Shown here: in pieces, positions 29,986-41,600 of the stretch
Layout of the letters: each line of letters begins with the position of its first letter
How positions within the stretch are numbered: position 1 is the stretch's first letter
Position numbers and translations under genes: made by a program
The notes under the pieces: model-generated
Told to the model about the DNA's origin: nothing
What the model saw: only the letters and a program-made list of their open reading frames with translations
Database searches by the model: none
From: Aquilaria yunnanensis
Taxonomy: Eukaryota; Streptophyta; Magnoliopsida; Malvales; Thymelaeaceae
Direction of reading: 5' to 3'
NCBI GenBank assembly: GCA_039654915.1
Contig: CM077598.1
Coordinates: 75,730,041-75,794,040, forward strand
Length of the DNA stretch: 64,000 nucleotides

Positions 29986-30675
29986 GTCTTGGCATATAGT
30001 GGATATTTCAGAGCTTGGGCAGTGAAATAGTCTTCGGTTTGATCTCGGACAGAAGAGTCCTTGGCAAGAGCCAAGGCATTTTGTGCCACCTCGGTCCTTA
30101 AGTACGGCGAGCTCAACAAGATAGCCAAGGACGAGCTGGCTAAACTTCAGGAGGAGTTCTCGAAGAGTCAAGAGGAGCTTTCTCAGGATTTTTCCACGAA
30201 GGTGTCTGACCTGGACGGGATGGTTATCACGCTAACTTCGGTTAATGAGGCCTACCAAAAAGAGAAGGAGGAGGACTCTGCAATCCTCACAAAGGCCCTT
30301 ACAGACAACGCTGAACTTCAAGCCGAGGTCGACATGCTAAAGAAGGAGAAGAAGAAGAAGAAGACGAAGAAGCTGGAGAGTGAGGTCGTGGAGCTGAGGA
30401 ATGAGCTGGATGACTTGACTATCAAGAAGGACAAGGCCGATCAAGTAACAAAGGTTGCATTCCAAGACAGCTTCTACTTGGCTTGACACCAAGTTCTGGC
30501 CAAGTACCCTGACCTCGACCTCTCCTTTTTGGCGGGCCTGGACATCCCCGAAGGGCTTCGCTGGGCATGGTCCAAGATAGAGCACCTCAATCTTCCCTTT
30601 GTTCTTCTTCCGATGCCGAAGGTTGTGACAGAAGAGGTTGGTGGTGAAGTAGCTCAAGATGACGAGGTCCCCTAG

Positions 30676-31126
30676 GCGTCCAGGACCCCAAATATGCTTT
30701 CTTTTTCCTTCCTCTTTTTCTTTGTAAACTTCTCCTTGTTGTACCAAGGCATGAATGAAATTTCTTTTTTCCTCCAAAATTTGGCTAAGTCCTAGGACAT
30801 ATTTTTCGTATACTATTTTCGGTACAGAGGGTTAGTTCAACCATTTTCGGTCTAGGTCCCTCAAGAAGATAGTAAGTATCCTTCATGAAAGTTATCTGGA
30901 TAACCACCTACGGCAAATATAGCACTAGTTTCGGCCAATATCTTTTGGCAAAGCTTCACTTATTTTTATTAGCCATGTTCGGTTGTTGCTCCTTCGGAGA
31001 AGATGTATCACTTTTGTGCATAGGTACTAACACCATGTTCGGCTAGACTTCTTTGGTGGGACTATTTTCCTTAGAAAAATTTCTAAGTGTAGAATTTTTT
31101 CAAAGCATCTGAATGCCATGTGTTCC
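30676..31126. other. Element B spacer between antisense gene and pol
   Basis: About 450 bp, AT-rich, with scattered TTCGG motifs. It holds no gene and no clear tandem array, unlike the repeat array at the equivalent place in element A. Confidence 0.6.
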
Positions 31127-32505
31127 TCAGTTCTCCACCTTCGGTATCGCCGAGCTTGTAGACTCCTGGCCGAACTTCATCAATGACCAAATAAGGCCCT
31201 TCCTAGTTTGCCCGAAGTACTCCGTGAGATGGTGTTCGGGACTCAAACTCAGCCTTTCAGAGGACAAGGTCCCCTTTCCTGATTCCTTTCGTTTGACATG
31301 TGAGTTTGCAGTGATAGCTACCCTTTGCTGAAAAGCTTTTCTTCTAAGCTCAGCCACCTCTCTGTGTTCGTCAATTAGGCCCAGCTTGGTTCTCAACCCA
31401 AGGTTGTTCCCGTCTTTGTCAAACACTTGTGCCCTTATTAATGGCTGAACCACTTCGATAGGAATAATGGCCTCCGTGCTGAATATGAGTGAGTAAGGCA
31501 TCTCACCATTGGCCCTTCGGGGGGTTGTCCGATAGCTCCATAGCACACTAGGAAGTTCTCCTGGCCATTTTCCTTTTACTTATTTCAATCTCTTTTTCAA
31601 ACCATCCTTTATGGTTCTGTTGTACACCTCTACCTGTCTGTTGCTCTAAGGATGATCTATCGGGGTGAAGTGCATTTTTATCCCGAGGTCGGTAGTGAAT
31701 TCTTGTAACCCCTTGTCAATAAACTGGGAACCATTATCGGCCACTCTCACCCTCGGTATGCCGAATCTGCATACGATGTTTTTCCAGATGAATTTCTGTA
31801 CGTCCTTCACTGATATGGTTGCCAGAGGCTCTACCTCAATCCATTTAGTGAAGTAATCTACTGTGACTACGCAGAACTTCACTCCTCTAGCTGTAGTTGG
31901 GAGAGGCCCGATGAGGTCAATACCCCACACTGTGAAAGGGGCAAGGGTAGTTAACCGGAGTTATCATTTCTGAGGGTAGCCTCCGGATGTTAGCGTGTCT
32001 TTGGCAGTTGTCACATTTCTGGACAAACTGCCTCGCGTCCTTCCTTAAGGTGGGCCAAAGTATCCCTGGCGGAGTAATACTCCTGCTAGAGCGTCAGTTC
32101 CTATGTGGGAACCACAGGCCCCCTCGTGGACTTTTTTGAGGATTGTCTCTACATTTTCTTCGATGACACACCTTTGCAGTGGACTCGTGTACCCTTGTCA
32201 GTATAACTCCTCTCCGATCAGGAAATATCGTCCAGAACATCTTCGCACTTTTTCCACTTCAAGAGGGTCTTCGGGAAGCTCCGAATTCATAAGGTACTTT
32301 TTTATGGGATTTCTCCATCCTCTTTTCGAGGTTGCTATGCTCATTATTACTATGCTCGGGTGACTTAGCACTTCAGTGGACTTTTTTTGACTTGGCCAAA
32401 GTATCTGCTTCAGTATTGTCTCGACGAGTCACATTCTCCATGTGTACCGCGTTGAACTCTTGGATGAGCTTTGTTACAAGGTCATGATACTTTGCCAAGG
32501 TTGGG
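31127..32505 (-). pseudogene. Element B second RNase H end and integrase (broken)
   Basis: Minus-strand pieces: PTLAKYHDLVTKLIQEFNAV (end of the second RNase H); an HHCC region in damaged frames (31990-32150); WGIDLIGPLPTTARGVKFCV, FGIPRVRVADNGSQFIDKGL (integrase catalytic Asp residues); LWSYRTTPRRANGEMPYSLI and LGLRTKLGLIDEHREVAELRRKAF (C-terminal). Frameshifts and stops separate them, for example near 31646 and 31546. The region joins RNase H at 35713 once the nested solo LTR is removed. Confidence 0.85.
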
Positions 32506-32510
32506 TCTTT

Positions 32511-35500
32511 TGTTAGGCACCTCCTATGTGCTTGGCTTAGGCTAAGGAGAACCAAGGAAAAATGAGAGAAAATAGAAAGGGAAGTAAGAGAAGCTCTGGA
32601 GACTGGTATAGTGACTTATGTGCAAAACTGGAGACTTTCAGGACTTAATTGCACATAGAAAATGTACTATGGGAAAGCTGGCAGAAAAGAGAGAAAGGGG
32701 ACCAAAATGTACACGTAGATGAGTGGTACAATTAAAACTATCAACTTCAAGTTGATCATTTCGGCCATGCAAGTTTAATGGGTGACTAGTGCAAGACTAG
32801 CCCAAATTTGGGAGACAACAATGATTACTAGTCAAAATCTTGTCTACCACTAGTGTACTATTCACTAGTTACTAGTTAAACTAACTAGTCTTTATTTTAG
32901 TTACATGGCCGGTTATGCATGGGTGCTTATGACACCTTGGTACTTGTGTTTTTTATTTTCTTGGCACTTTGAGCCATGTGTGGACTTAAGTGCCCATTTA
33001 GACACAAGTTTGAGTGGCGGCCTTGTGCATAAGTGGACTTAAGGGCTATATTGCGCCATGCAAAGAAATGGAAGTGGAAGTTGGCATTTTAGCTAACTAA
33101 AGCAAATGACTTTCGGCCGAAACTAGCCTAAGTCCATTTGCTTCATTTCGGGCTTCCTTGTCCTTGCTAAACCGAGAGCGTTTTGAGAGCTCCGTCACAA
33201 TCTTGCCTTGACATCCAAAGTTCTTGAAGTACTTAGCAAATTCAAGCTTGGAGAAGTGGATTTGGCTTGTGCTTGCTTGGATTCAAGCTTTGTTTATGAA
33301 GAAATGGTGAAGGGCCGAGCCATTTGAGCTAGGGTTCTTGAGGTAACCTCGGAATTTCCTTGAATCCATGGTATTTCTTTCCATGAACAAGGAATTTTGA
33401 ATGCTCATATGTTGCTAAGCTTGGAGAATAGAGCAATTGAAATATTATGTGGAAAACCTAGCTATGGCCGAATGTGATGAACATGTGTTCTTGGTGTTCT
33501 TCTTGGAGTTCATGGAAATTAATCCATGTGTGACGCTTGTTGATGATTATTTAACCTTGTGATAGGTTGTTTGGGTGAAGAACACCAAGATTGTGCAAGT
33601 TAGTACTTTGGCCGAAAGTGCATTTTGAGGTAACCTATGTTCAATCTTTGTTTACATGGCATTAACGCCATGAACCATGCTTATTGATGCATTGGTATAT
33701 ATGTGTTGGATTGGATTGAATGAAGAACATGTGTATGTGAAATGGGTACTATGGCCGAAAGAGTGGAAATGGTGTTTACATGTATTTTGCTTAGTTACAT
33801 GGTAATTGTGCCATGAGTAAGCTTATTGGTTGTTTGGCTACTCATTTGGTGTAATGGAATGTTGAGTAGTACAATGAGATGAAAATGTGTGCTTTGGCCG
33901 AAAGCTTGAATTAGAGTGAAATGGTATATTTCACTTGGTTACTTGGCATCAATGCCATGGTTGATGTTTATTGGTGATTATAATAGCTTATGGTATGTGA
34001 GATTAATGGGCAGCTCATGTTTAGGTATTTTAGGCCATATGGCCGAGAGCTTCAATGTGTTGTATGGTAGTGTCCTTCATTGAAAGCATGGTATTTGATC
34101 CATGGAATATGTTGTTAATGGTTATGCCTTGTTATGTTAGGCATAGTGGTTGAAGGGCACTTGGACACTTGAAGTTTTGTTGGAGACCGAGAGCTTGAGG
34201 TAGGGTTCACTGCACTTGAGTTCGCTTGGTAATATATGCCATGGTTCAAGTGTTAGGGTGGTAAAGTGATGGTTAAAATTTGCCATGTGATCTTAGTTGC
34301 TTGATGGGCTTATTGGTTATATTTGATTGCAATGTTGATTAGCTAATTGACTTTGGTACATGTACTAAAAATGCAAGTGAATGTGGCTTATTTGCTTGGC
34401 ATTTTGGGAGCTCCAAATGGAACGTTATTGGTAAGATTATGTGCAAGGATTGCACACGAGTACATGTATGGCTTATATGGCCGAGAGCAACAATGTGAAG
34501 TGTGTGTGAGTACTTGTGTGCCTTGGTGATTTCTTGTGCATGTTAACCCCCACTATTGTTATTGTATATGGATACACCTGCTTTTCTTGTCTTTGTGTTT
34601 GTTTTGCAGGTTGAGCTAACTAATTGGAGGTTAAGCCTTGAGTATTCACTCGGCTTAACTAAATAAACTCTTTAAGAGTTGGGTATAATGAAGTGAATCC
34701 TACTGAGTTAAACTCACTGCCCATTCTCCATTTTTTTTAGGCAAGGATATTCAGCCTGAGTAGTGCTAAGCTACCTTGTGTGTGCACTTAGTGTTTATTT
34801 GCTTTGTTGCTAAGGTATGTGCCAATGTGTGCTTGGCTTGACACATTAGAATTATTTGCAAGTCTTATTGTGAGTTGGCCGAGACTTATGGTTTAAGCTT
34901 GCAGGCTGTAGAGTGGGAACTGTCTAGGGGAGCATGGATACCTGGACTTTAGCTCTGGTTTTGCTTTTCACCTTTATGACCATGAACATGGCCATGGGCT
35001 TGGTGTTGCAGTGTGTGCTTTTGTATGGGATCCTTAAGGTGATGTTTGAGCATTAGGAGTTTGGACTCGGTCTGTATATAACTTGGCATGAACAACTTAT
35101 GGGTGCTTGGCATTATTAGCCATGTTATTTGCTAGGTAGACTACACTTTTGGTTGTGTATATTTGTAGTCTCGGATACCTAGATGGTGTTATTTTGAGAA
35201 CCTTGTATGCCAAGTTACGTATGAGAGTATGGATGGTTATGTGTATGGATATGTGTTATGAGTGTTTTGGGCCAAGGTTTGGCACTTTTATATGGTATGG
35301 ATGGCATGATCTTGCAAGTTGTATGGTGCACCATTGTATGTATGTTTGATGGCCGAGAGCTACATGCATTGTTCCTTGTGGTTTTCCAAACTTAAACCAA
35401 CATTGTGGGCTTCTTGGTTGCCATATAGGTAGCACACTTGATTGCACACCAAGTATGCACTGGAAGTTGCATTATTTGTTGCCTTGCTTGTCATGCAAGA

Positions 35501-35707
35501 AAGTGGTTTGGGCCTTACTTACGCTGCAAAAAATTACTAGTTTGGTTTGAAAGCCACCTGGGCCACCTCCCAGGCCCATTACCTTAAGAAAATAAGACTT
35601 AAAGTTAGTCCATTGTTGTATGGTCGTGGGCTAGCTACCCAGTTTTTAGTTTGGGCTTGTGGGTCAGGTTGGGGACTTAGAAGCCAGGGCCTGTGTGAGG
35701 TGTGACA
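32511..35707 (-). mobile_element. Solo LTR H (about 3.2 kb) inside element B RNase H
   Basis: In its own orientation it starts TGTCACACCTCACACAGGCC and ends GGTGCCTAACA. Flanked by perfect target duplications TCTTT (32506-32510 and 35708-35712). No second internal LTR, PBS or coding frame is seen, so a solo LTR is most likely, of a long-LTR gypsy family (perhaps Del/Tekay-like, judged only from the TGTCACACC start and the length). It shares blocks such as CTTAAGGTAATGGGCCTGGG with the insertion at 53480. Confidence 0.82.
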
Positions 35708-35712
35708 TCTTT

Positions 35713-37411
35713 CGCGCTGTAGTCCCCTGCCATCTGTCGGACCACTAGCTGAGAATCGCTGTGGGCCTTTAGGTTTCTTATACCAACTCTTCTGGCCAGG
35801 CGCAAACTTGCTATGAGGGCTTCATATTCTGCCACATTGTTGGTGACACTAAACCCGAATTTGATGCCCTTCATGGCTTCCATACCTTTGGTACCACGAA
35901 GAATTACTCCAGCTTCTTGATGTTCGGAGCCGGAGGCCCCCTCAACAAACAGAGTCCACTCAGGTTCATCCTTTCCGAGGTTAAGTGGACTGTCTTCAGC
36001 AATGGGTACCTCAGCAATGAAATTTGCCAATGCCTGTACTTTTAGTGCCTTCCATGGCTCATAGGTGATATCATACTCACCGAGCTCGATGCACCACTTC
36101 GATAGCCTTCCCGAGTGGTCCACCTTCTTCATAATATCCCGAATAAGCAGATTACTTCGAACGATAATGGGGTGCCCTTGGAAATACGGTCGTAACCTTC
36201 TGCTTGCAAGTACCAGGGCATAAATAGCCTTTTGTAGCAAGGGGTACCTGACTTCAGCACCATGCAGAGACTTGCTCACATAATATACTGGCCATTGCTT
36301 TGCCCCTCTTCCTTTATAAGGACCGAACTTACCGCCTTTTCGATGACGGTGAGGTAGAGTATGACGGGTTCTCCTTCCCGTGGCTGCCGGAGTGTCGGCA
36401 GACGAGTTAGGTAGACTTTAAGCTCTTCCCAGGCCTTTTGACAGTCTTCGTTCCAAGGGCGCACCTCGGTTCTGAGGTCACCTCCATTTTTTGCTGCTTT
36501 AGTGAGCACTTTGAAGAACGGTCAGCATCGATCCCCATGTCTGGAGATGAATCTGCTAAGAGACGTGATTCTCCCTGTGAGTCTTTGTACATCCTTGGTC
36601 GTTGTGGGAGTTTAGAATCCCAACAAGGCCTTGACCATTTCCGGATTAGCGTCAATACCTCTCTCCGGCACCATGAATCCGAGAAACTTGCATTCACCCT
36701 GAATGCACATTTTTTGGGGTTGAGACAAATTCCGAATGTCCTCAGTTGGTGGAATGTTTCCTCGAAGTCTATGATATGACTAATAGGCAGTTTGCTCTTA
36801 ACTATCATATCATCGACGTAGACTTCCATGTTTCTCCCGATCTGGGTGTCTAAGACCCTATTCATCAACCTCTGGTATGTGGCCCTTGCATTCTTAAGCC
36901 TGAAGGGCATTCTAATATAGCAGTATGTACCAACTTCAGTGATGAACGCAATTTTTTCCTCGTGTTTAGGGTCCATCCTGACTTGATGATACCCACTGAA
37001 GGTGTTAAGGAAGCTAAGGAGGCCATACACAATGGTTGAGTCCACCAACTGATCTATTGGTGGTAGAGGATATGAATCCTTAGGGCAAGCATCCTTTACG
37101 TTTCAAAAGTTGATGCACATTTAGAGTTTGTCACTACCTTCTTTCGTGGTGATAACCACATTAGAAAGCCATTCAGGATATTTGACTTCCCTTATTATGT
37201 CCGCCTCCATCAATCGTTGGACTTTGAGTTTAACGAAGTTGTTCTTCTGTGCCAACAGGCTTCCTTTTTTTTGGTGAATAGGCTTCGCGTCAGGGCGTAT
37301 CTTGAGACTATGCTGAATTATGCGAGAGTCTACCCCAGGTATGTCCTTCGAGGAGTAGGTAAATAGATCTTCGTTCATTAAAAGGAAAGATACAAGCTCT
37401 TTTCTTGTCAC
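35713..37411 (-). pseudogene. Element B reverse transcriptase and RNase H (broken)
   Basis: Minus-strand pieces in order: RKELVSFLLMNEDLFTYSSKDIPGV and REVKYPEWLSNVVITTKEGS (37411-37121); RT core MVDSTIVYGLLSFLNTFSGYHQVRMDP through MEVYVDDMIVKSKLP (37048-36407, YVDD retained); retroviral-type RNase H and tether MSKSLHGAEVRYPLLQKAIYAL (36279 on); second RNase H FVEGASGSEHQEAG and NNVAEYEALIASLRLARR, HSDSQLVVRQMAGDYSAKD. At least three frameshifts or stops break the frame. In VEGASG the first catalytic Asp of the second RNase H is changed to Glu relative to element A VDGASG. Confidence 0.87.
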
Positions 37412-39363
37412 CTTTGGCCAAATGTTTCCCCATACGGGTATTTCGGCCCGAGAAAAGCTCTACATTCTCAGTTTTAATTTTTTTTTAGAAGCTTTTCTCT
37501 CCTTCCGTAGACTCTTCGGTCAGTGTGCCCTTTTCTCCCGAGGTCTGTATGTGTACTTTTACTGGGCTCTACCTTGCCCTTACGAAGACCTTTCGGACTT
37601 CAGCTTGATCAATAAATATTTCTGCATCCCCATCCTTCGTCCCGAAGATGACCGTCAGGTACTTCACATCTGGTCGGATGTGAAAGTTCCCCTGAGTTTG
37701 CCTTCCAAGGATGGCATTATATGAAGAGGGTACGTCGATGACAATGAACCTGGTCATGGAAGAGGCGAAGAACTCTCCATCATTCTGAATAGAAGTTCCC
37801 CTTAACATTAGAGGTAAGTCAATCCACCCGAGGATAGGGAGTTCAGAAAGACATACGTCGAAGATAGAGGATGTGACAGGTTTGAGGTCAGTTTCAGTGT
37901 CATGACCGTGATCCTGATGGAATTGGCAGAATTTCTTCATATTCTTCTTGTTTTCCGAAGTCATGACCTTCGGACACTGAATTTGGCTCCCTTGCCTCTC
38001 CACAGCCATTAGGATGTTCGTTCTCGTGGTGTTCAAGGGAGTGAAGGTCACTAACTTCTTCCTTTTTTGTTTCCGAGGTCGACCCCCGGCCTCTGTTGGG
38101 TAGCAAGGTTGTTGGCTTGGCCCATTGGAGTGAGTGTGGTCGGGCATTGGACCTGCCATCCTTAGCTCTTTAGCAGTCATGTGCTGTTCGGCCCTTCAGT
38201 AGAACTCACCGAGGGTGTTCGAGGGGTCTTTCGAGAACTCGTAGAAGAGTTGTGAGTCTCGCTGAAGTCCCCGTATCATGGCGAGAATGCATATTTCAAG
38301 ACGAAAGTCTGGCACACTCAGGGCTTCTCGGTTAAACCTTTCGACGTAGTCACGAATGGTCTTTCCATTCCTTTGCCCTATGTTGAATATCTGAACCGGC
38401 ATCTTCACCGTCGGCCTGCTGCCGATGAATTGTTGTGTAAACATGGTGGACAACTCTTGGAAACCCATGATGGCTCTGGGGGACAACAAGTTATACCACA
38501 CAGTCGCCGGTCCGGGTGACCTCAAAACATTTGCAAAGTATGGCATCATCGGTACCATGTAGCACCATGGTACACCTATACTTGGTCAAGTGGGCTTGGA
38601 GGTCGCTACGCCCATCATACGTCTCTAGGTGAGGTACTCGAAAGTCGTTGGGCATGGGTGCTACAACTACTGCTGGGATGAACTGGGACTCTTCTCCGGT
38701 GAAGGTCTCCGACAGCCTCGACCAAATAGGGTTTCGGGACACCTGCCTTTCTACCTTATCCAGCCTCTTAAGGATTTTCTCCACGAGGGCGGTAGTACTG
38801 GCTTCTTCCCGTTGCCTGGGAGTCTCCGGCAACGGGGAGCGAGGTCTCTTCTTCGGGGAATAACTTCACTAGCGAGGGGACAGTGACCTTCTGTATGGTG
38901 ATGGGCTTCTTTGGCAAGAGGTTTTGGGCCTCTTTGATGTGATTTCTTTAATGCGACGCCCCTTGGGGGAAACGTCCTTAGTTGAGGACTCGTCGTCGAA
39001 GTCCTCGCTGCCTGAACTCCGGTTGGCAAGATTGGGGCTTCTCTCTCGGCGGGCGATTAGTGAGGAGGCCGTGTAGGCCAAAGGTGGTTGAGACCACCTC
39101 TGGTCGAGTTACTGTGTCATTTCAGCCACGATAGAATGCTGGAAATCCATTAGGAAGCTCATTATGACCGTTAGAGGACATTCGTCCCCCGGTAAAGAAA
39201 TCCCGGCTACTGGCTGCTCGGTCGACGGTTAACTCTTCGGCGCAGATGGGGACTTCGGGAGTCCCTTATCCTTAGAATGCCGAGTCTCAACGACGGCTAC
39301 CTGAGCGTAGTTTCCCACAGACGGCGCCAAATGATTCCCGGTAGCATCCTCGTTGTGTGACAT
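37412..39363 (-). pseudogene. Element B gag with protease active-site deletion
   Basis: Start at ATG 39361-39363 within the LTR (MSHNEDATGNHLAPSVG), then RHSKDKGLPKSPSAP. The capsid core is split by a frameshift near 38500-38560 (ILCKCFEVT ... WYNLLSPRAIMGFQELS; QRNGKTIRDYVERFNREALSV). Zinc-knuckle start CQFHQDHGHDTE at about 37930 joins directly to DLKPVTSSIF. Comparison with element A shows an internal deletion of roughly 150 residues covering the rest of the knuckle, its linker and the DDGS protease motif. Downstream GWIDLPLML and NAILGRQTQGNFHIRPDVK remain. The element could not have matured its own proteins after this deletion. Confidence 0.85.
39311..39329 (-). promoter_or_regulatory. 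Element B primer binding site
   Basis: Minus strand TGGCGCCGTCTGTGGGAAA, two bases inside the LTR end, identical to the element A site in its first 18 bases. Confidence 0.88.
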
Positions 39364-40189
39364 GGTGCAGCTACAAGTAGGACTTCTAGTACGAAGGTGT
39401 CTGGGAAAGGGACCTCCGATGTGAAGATGCCTTGGAGAGGGGCTTCCGGCAGGAAAGTGGCTGTAAGACTCAGTAAAACAGAGGCTAGAGGCTCCACGGA
39501 GTGTGATTCCAGGGGAGGAGCCTCCGACGGTCAAGTCAGTATCTTAGAGAATGAAGGTAAGAAAGAAGGAACGGAGAGCAGAAGATAGCTAGGGTTTTCT
39601 GTCTCTTGTGTCCTTACCAAGGTTCTCCACAAGTATTTATAGGAGGTCATGAGGAGAAGGCCTCCCGCTACTGCTCGTCTCAGATTATGACACGTGGTCG
39701 GCCGGATTTAATCCGTACATTTGGCAACAGGTGCCCCCAGCTGGCTGTAGCCGTTCTAACCGGTGGTCAGGGGCGTGTGAGAGGGATGTGTGTCAGAGGC
39801 TCCTAACCGTCTTTGTCCCATCTGGGTGAGAGCTCCTTTGGTGATGGGCCCCCTTCTTGGAATAAGTCCCCTTCGGCAGATAAGTCTCCTTCGGTCCGAT
39901 TTTTGCTCTCGAGGGCCGTAGGGGGAGGCTCCTCAGCAGGGTGGAGGACCTTCGGGGAATGCTCTATTCTGCCGAGGATGGGGAGATGGCCTCTTGAGGT
40001 CGCCAGAACACTTGACCGTGGATGGCACAGTATGTCCCTCCGAGGGTGGTAGTGTCAGCAGTCGAGGGTGGTGACTACTTGCAGAGGGTGGTGAGGATCC
40101 ATTTTTTGAGGTTGGTTAGATGTACCTCCGAGGGTGGTACTTGTCAGTCATCCTTAGAAGCTATCCAAGTGTAAGCCATTTGGCTGTCA
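39332..40189 (-). mobile_element. Element B 5' LTR (858 bp)
   Basis: Plus-strand edges TGATTCCCGG and GGCTGTCA; element start TGACAGCC (one change from TGATAGCC). It has a minus-strand TATA box TATAAATA at 39634-39641 and CACGTG at 39691-39696. Target duplicate ATAGG follows at 40190-40194. Confidence 0.94.
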
Positions 40190-40374
40190 ATAGGAAAGTT
40201 CCTATCGTAGAGGTAACAAGGAAGGTTCCTTAACCTCAAATGGAGGGAGAAAAAGGTTTTGTCCTAGGTTTTTTGTAGTGAAAGGGTTCTCATTGTCCAA
40301 ACGGAAGGCAGGAAAAAATTTGGTAATGGCTTTGCATGCATCATATTCTATGAAATATGCAAAGGGGGGCAACT
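40190..40374 (+). other. End of element F internal region with polypurine tract
   Basis: Resumes the purine-rich sequence interrupted by element B. It ends in AAAGGGGGGCAAC near 40360-40373, a typical gypsy polypurine tract immediately before TATTGACACCC. Confidence 0.55.
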
Positions 40375-41600
40375 ATTGACACCCAATTTTGTCCAGGTAG
40401 TAACTTTTATTTTAGTTTTAGGTTAGAAAAAATTAGTTTAGGAGCATTTTGGTTTGTAGGGAAATTTGGTTTTTTTAGGTGTCCTTGATTTTAGGAATTT
40501 AAATTGTTCATCTAGAGTAGAAATAGGAATTAATTTAGTCTAGGCACTTATTTAGAGTCCTAAGAGTTTTATTGGGTTAATTTAGGGGAAACTGGAAAGT
40601 TTGGGAAGAAACTAGGAATTTTTAAAGGATTTTAGGGAAAAATTGAAATGTTTGAGGTAAATTTGTTAGAAATTGAGAGTTTGAGGAAAATCTGATGAGA
40701 TCCTGAAATTTTAAGGAAATTTGGAAAATTTTAGGAAGTTTTGGGCTCAATTTACAAATTCTTAAAGTTTGGGTCAAATTGAAATTTGTACAGAATTTAG
40801 GGCAAGATCTGCACCTTGAGAGTTTTGTTGGATGTAAACTAATATTTTAGCAGATTATATCCTAATCTCCTCAAATTGAATTTGGATCATGTTTACATTT
40901 TGTAAAACCTAGCTAATCTCGCCTAACCACTCTTAGTATAAGTATGGGCCATTAATTGATGAAAAGGGAAGCAGATTACAAAAAAAACCAAGCTCCTAGC
41001 TAAAAGGGAATACTGCGGACCCAAGTCCCTGATTTTTAGGTCTCAACTTCCAGAAAACCCTAAACTCCTCCCTTGACCGGCGTCACCTCTGCTCCCTCTC
41101 CCAGCCGACGCTTCACTTTCCCTTTCCACCCGGTGACGCTTGGACTTCCCCTGCCCTACACTGCGGACAATGCTTCGACCCGCCCTTGGTGCCTTTGCCG
41201 TCGTCCGCGCCAAATTGAAGGGAGATCTCCCTATGCCCGCTACCCCAATCTCTGAACCCAACCACCATAGGCACCACCAACCGCCGTTGGATCATCCCTG
41301 AAGGTTGGTAGCTACCGCTAGTCCGAACTCAGGTGCTGCTTCGCCCACACATCACTGGAGAGGAAAGAATCGAGACGACCCTGTTCCTCCATCACGACCC
41401 GACCCATTCTCATCCAGATCCGATTCGATCATCAACTCTTTTGCATAGACCTCTTCTTCAGCCCTCTGACTTTTTATTTCATTGATTAAGTCACTAACAT
41501 GTTTCTCTTTTTGCTGATAGGCCATTAACAGCAAGCTTTTGATATTTATTCTTCTTCATTTTCTTTATTTATTTATTCTTTTGACCCCATTAAATCTACA
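40375..41600 (+). mobile_element. Putative 3' LTR of element F (right edge uncertain)
   Basis: Begins TATTGACACCCAATTTTGTC right after the polypurine tract; many plant gypsy LTRs start TGTTGACACCC, so a G-to-A change is likely. A TATA-like AGTATAAGTA occurs near 40937, followed by a GC-rich leader-like stretch (41050-41350). I could not find the right end or a partner LTR. The GC-rich stretch has no supported gene. Confidence 0.4.

Larger units (their letters stand above)
28197..30675 (+). pseudogene. Element B antisense gene (aORF), four-exon pseudogene homologous to that of element A
   Basis: Plus strand, opposite to the gag-pol of B. Exons about 28197-29053, 29122-29528, 29589-29899 and 29986-30675; introns 68, 60 and 86 bp with GT-AG ends. 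Exon 1 reads CCTTSEKMEKWSAKFYLPSY, CEFCQFHGITVNQLPPNAY and MCGVFNIEPHFIIFMQYYKL, closely following element A. Exon 2 has a basic stretch (KKAAPKRKKTSAGGPS). Exon 3 has PKEPFWTFTKDMNLFSEDS. Exon 4 has a Lys/Glu-rich coiled coil and ends DLDLSFLAGLDIPEGLRW...DDEVP. Lesions: TAG at about 28690, further stops and a frameshift near 28828-28905, a stop in exon 2 (29313-29315), one late in exon 3 and others in exon 4. The gene was spliced and coding in the ancestor and is now dead here. Confidence 0.85.
25533..40189 (-). mobile_element. Element B: complete but decayed Ty3/gypsy (Tat-type) element with nested solo LTRs
   Basis: Minus orientation: 5' LTR at right (39332-40189), 3' LTR at left (25533-27436). 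Perfect 5-bp target duplication ATAGG at 25528-25532 and 40190-40194. The order on the minus strand matches element A: PBS, gag, (protease deleted), RT, RNase H, integrase, antisense gene, PPT. It is interrupted by solo LTRs at 26205-27245 and 32511-35707. Removing both, each with its 5-bp duplicate, leaves about 10.4 kb. Confidence 0.93.

Noticed and set aside
32511..35707. Complete small retrotransposon instead of a solo LTR
   Set aside because: No second internal copy of the termini, no PBS or polypurine tract and no coding frame were found inside.
41050..41350. GC-rich stretch with several short frames on both strands, possible gene first exon
   Set aside because: The frames are short and shadow each other, and the position after a polypurine tract and TATA-like site fits an LTR leader better.
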